DNA of 64,000 bases from contig LSSL01000926.1 of the NCBI GenBank assembly GCA_001953115.1, positions 41,147 to 105,146 on the forward strand, in the 5' to 3' direction. The DNA comes from Smittium mucronatum (lineage: Eukaryota > Kickxellomycota > Harpellomycetes > Harpellales > Legeriomycetaceae). A program made the position numbers and the translations under genes. A model generated the notes under the pieces. It ran no database searches and was not told where the DNA came from. It saw nothing but the letters and a program-made list of their open reading frames with translations. Of the stretch, positions 63,782 to 64,000 are shown in pieces (the first letter of the stretch is position 1; each line of letters begins with the position of its first letter).

Positions 63782-64000
63782 TTATTCAGGAACATTGGCC
63801 AAATTTTGGATCATATCAAAATAAACACCAATACCATACAGGTAAGATGATTCGAGAATGTACTCATTGTGTGCATGAGCCAAAAATTCGTGATTTCTAA
63901 TTGGATTAAATCCGAAAGCTGGCACACCCTTCGTTCTAACATATCTAGCATCAGTAGCTCCTGGACTTATAATGGGCATTATTTTTATATCTCTGGAGTT
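63782..64000 (-). CDS. ACY1: aminoacylase-1 family (M20) metallopeptidase, C-terminal part
   Basis: The frame is open from the window edge (NSRDIKIMPIISPGATDARY...) to TAA at 63782, giving 72 visible residues. ATDARYVRTKGVPAFGFNP matches the aminoacylase-1 block 'aTD.RyiR..GvPa.GF.P'. HAHNEYI matches the 'HDHDE' region, whose first His is a zinc ligand in characterised aminoacylase-1. The tail YGIGVYFDMIQNLANVPE matches the usual ending 'f..g...Y..l...la.vp'. The family hydrolyses N-acyl-L-amino acids in the cytosol, recycling acetylated amino acids. Compared with about 400 residues for the family, over 80% lies outside the window. The visible part has no disruption and less AT-biased codons than its surroundings, so it is probably functional. 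Met at 63979 is internal, not the start. Confidence 0.87.
   Translation of the reverse strand, partial: NSRDIKIMPIISPGATDARYVRTKGVPAFGFNPIRNHEFLAHAHNEYILESSYLYGIGVYFDMIQNLANVPE

Noticed and set aside
1..64000. CRISPR arrays, bacterial promoters, operons
   Set aside because: The genes, decayed eukaryotic transposon classes and compositional pattern are eukaryotic; no direct-repeat/spacer array is present.

Overview
This is a strongly A+T-rich eukaryotic window that is poor in genes and rich in repeats. Only two ordinary cellular genes are recognisable. One is a complete, uninterrupted gene for a monocarboxylate-transporter-like MFS protein (39807-41105, + strand). The other is the C-terminal end of an aminoacylase-1/M20-family peptidase gene that runs off the right edge (63782-64000, - strand). 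The transporter has the PPPDKGYAW start and short central loop I associate with fungal members of the family. Together with DIRS-type, MULE-type, IS5/Harbinger-like and LINE remnants, this suggests a fungus or close relative with an AT-rich, repeat-expanded genome. That placement is an inference and not secure.

Layout. 1-18.3 kb is AT-rich sequence with one small unidentified ORF and one less AT-rich island near 3.1 kb. 18.4-21.1 kb is a 2.67-kb DNA transposon with terminal inverted repeats (TIRs) of about 255 bp and a decayed DDE (DDE_Tnp_4-like) transposase. 21.5-29.0 kb holds a decayed DIRS-type retrotransposon. Its reverse transcriptase/RNase H part (21.9-23.7 kb) is separated from its tyrosine recombinase part (27.7-29.0 kb) by a MULE transposase fragment and a long (TTGTAG)n array with an assembly gap. 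29.3-36.7 kb is bounded by inverted repeats of about 155 bp. It contains, all on the minus strand, a decayed MULE transposase with a SWIM-like C-terminus and a second decayed, unfamiliar transposase-like gene with a D-x-G-P-H-F-R ... E-x-H-G-K-S-x-x-D-x-H-F-G signature. A C/T/A-biased minisatellite lies between them.

36.7-39.8 kb carries unidentified coding-like remnants and an (ATT)n array, followed by the intact transporter gene. A LINE reverse-transcriptase fragment at 41.6 kb ends inside a near-perfect fold-back inverted repeat (41989-42781). 42.8-60.2 kb is a long block of very AT-rich DNA with no convincing gene. 60.2-60.75 kb is an inverse-oriented copy of the 5' part of the DIRS-like element. 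The right end carries a small unidentified ORF and the aminoacylase gene.

The transposon genes are all broken by stops and frameshifts, so the region looks like a graveyard of several transposon classes, partly nested, rather than an active locus. The item most worth following up is the 7.4-kb inverted-repeat-bounded unit at 29.3-36.7 kb with two different transposase-like genes.
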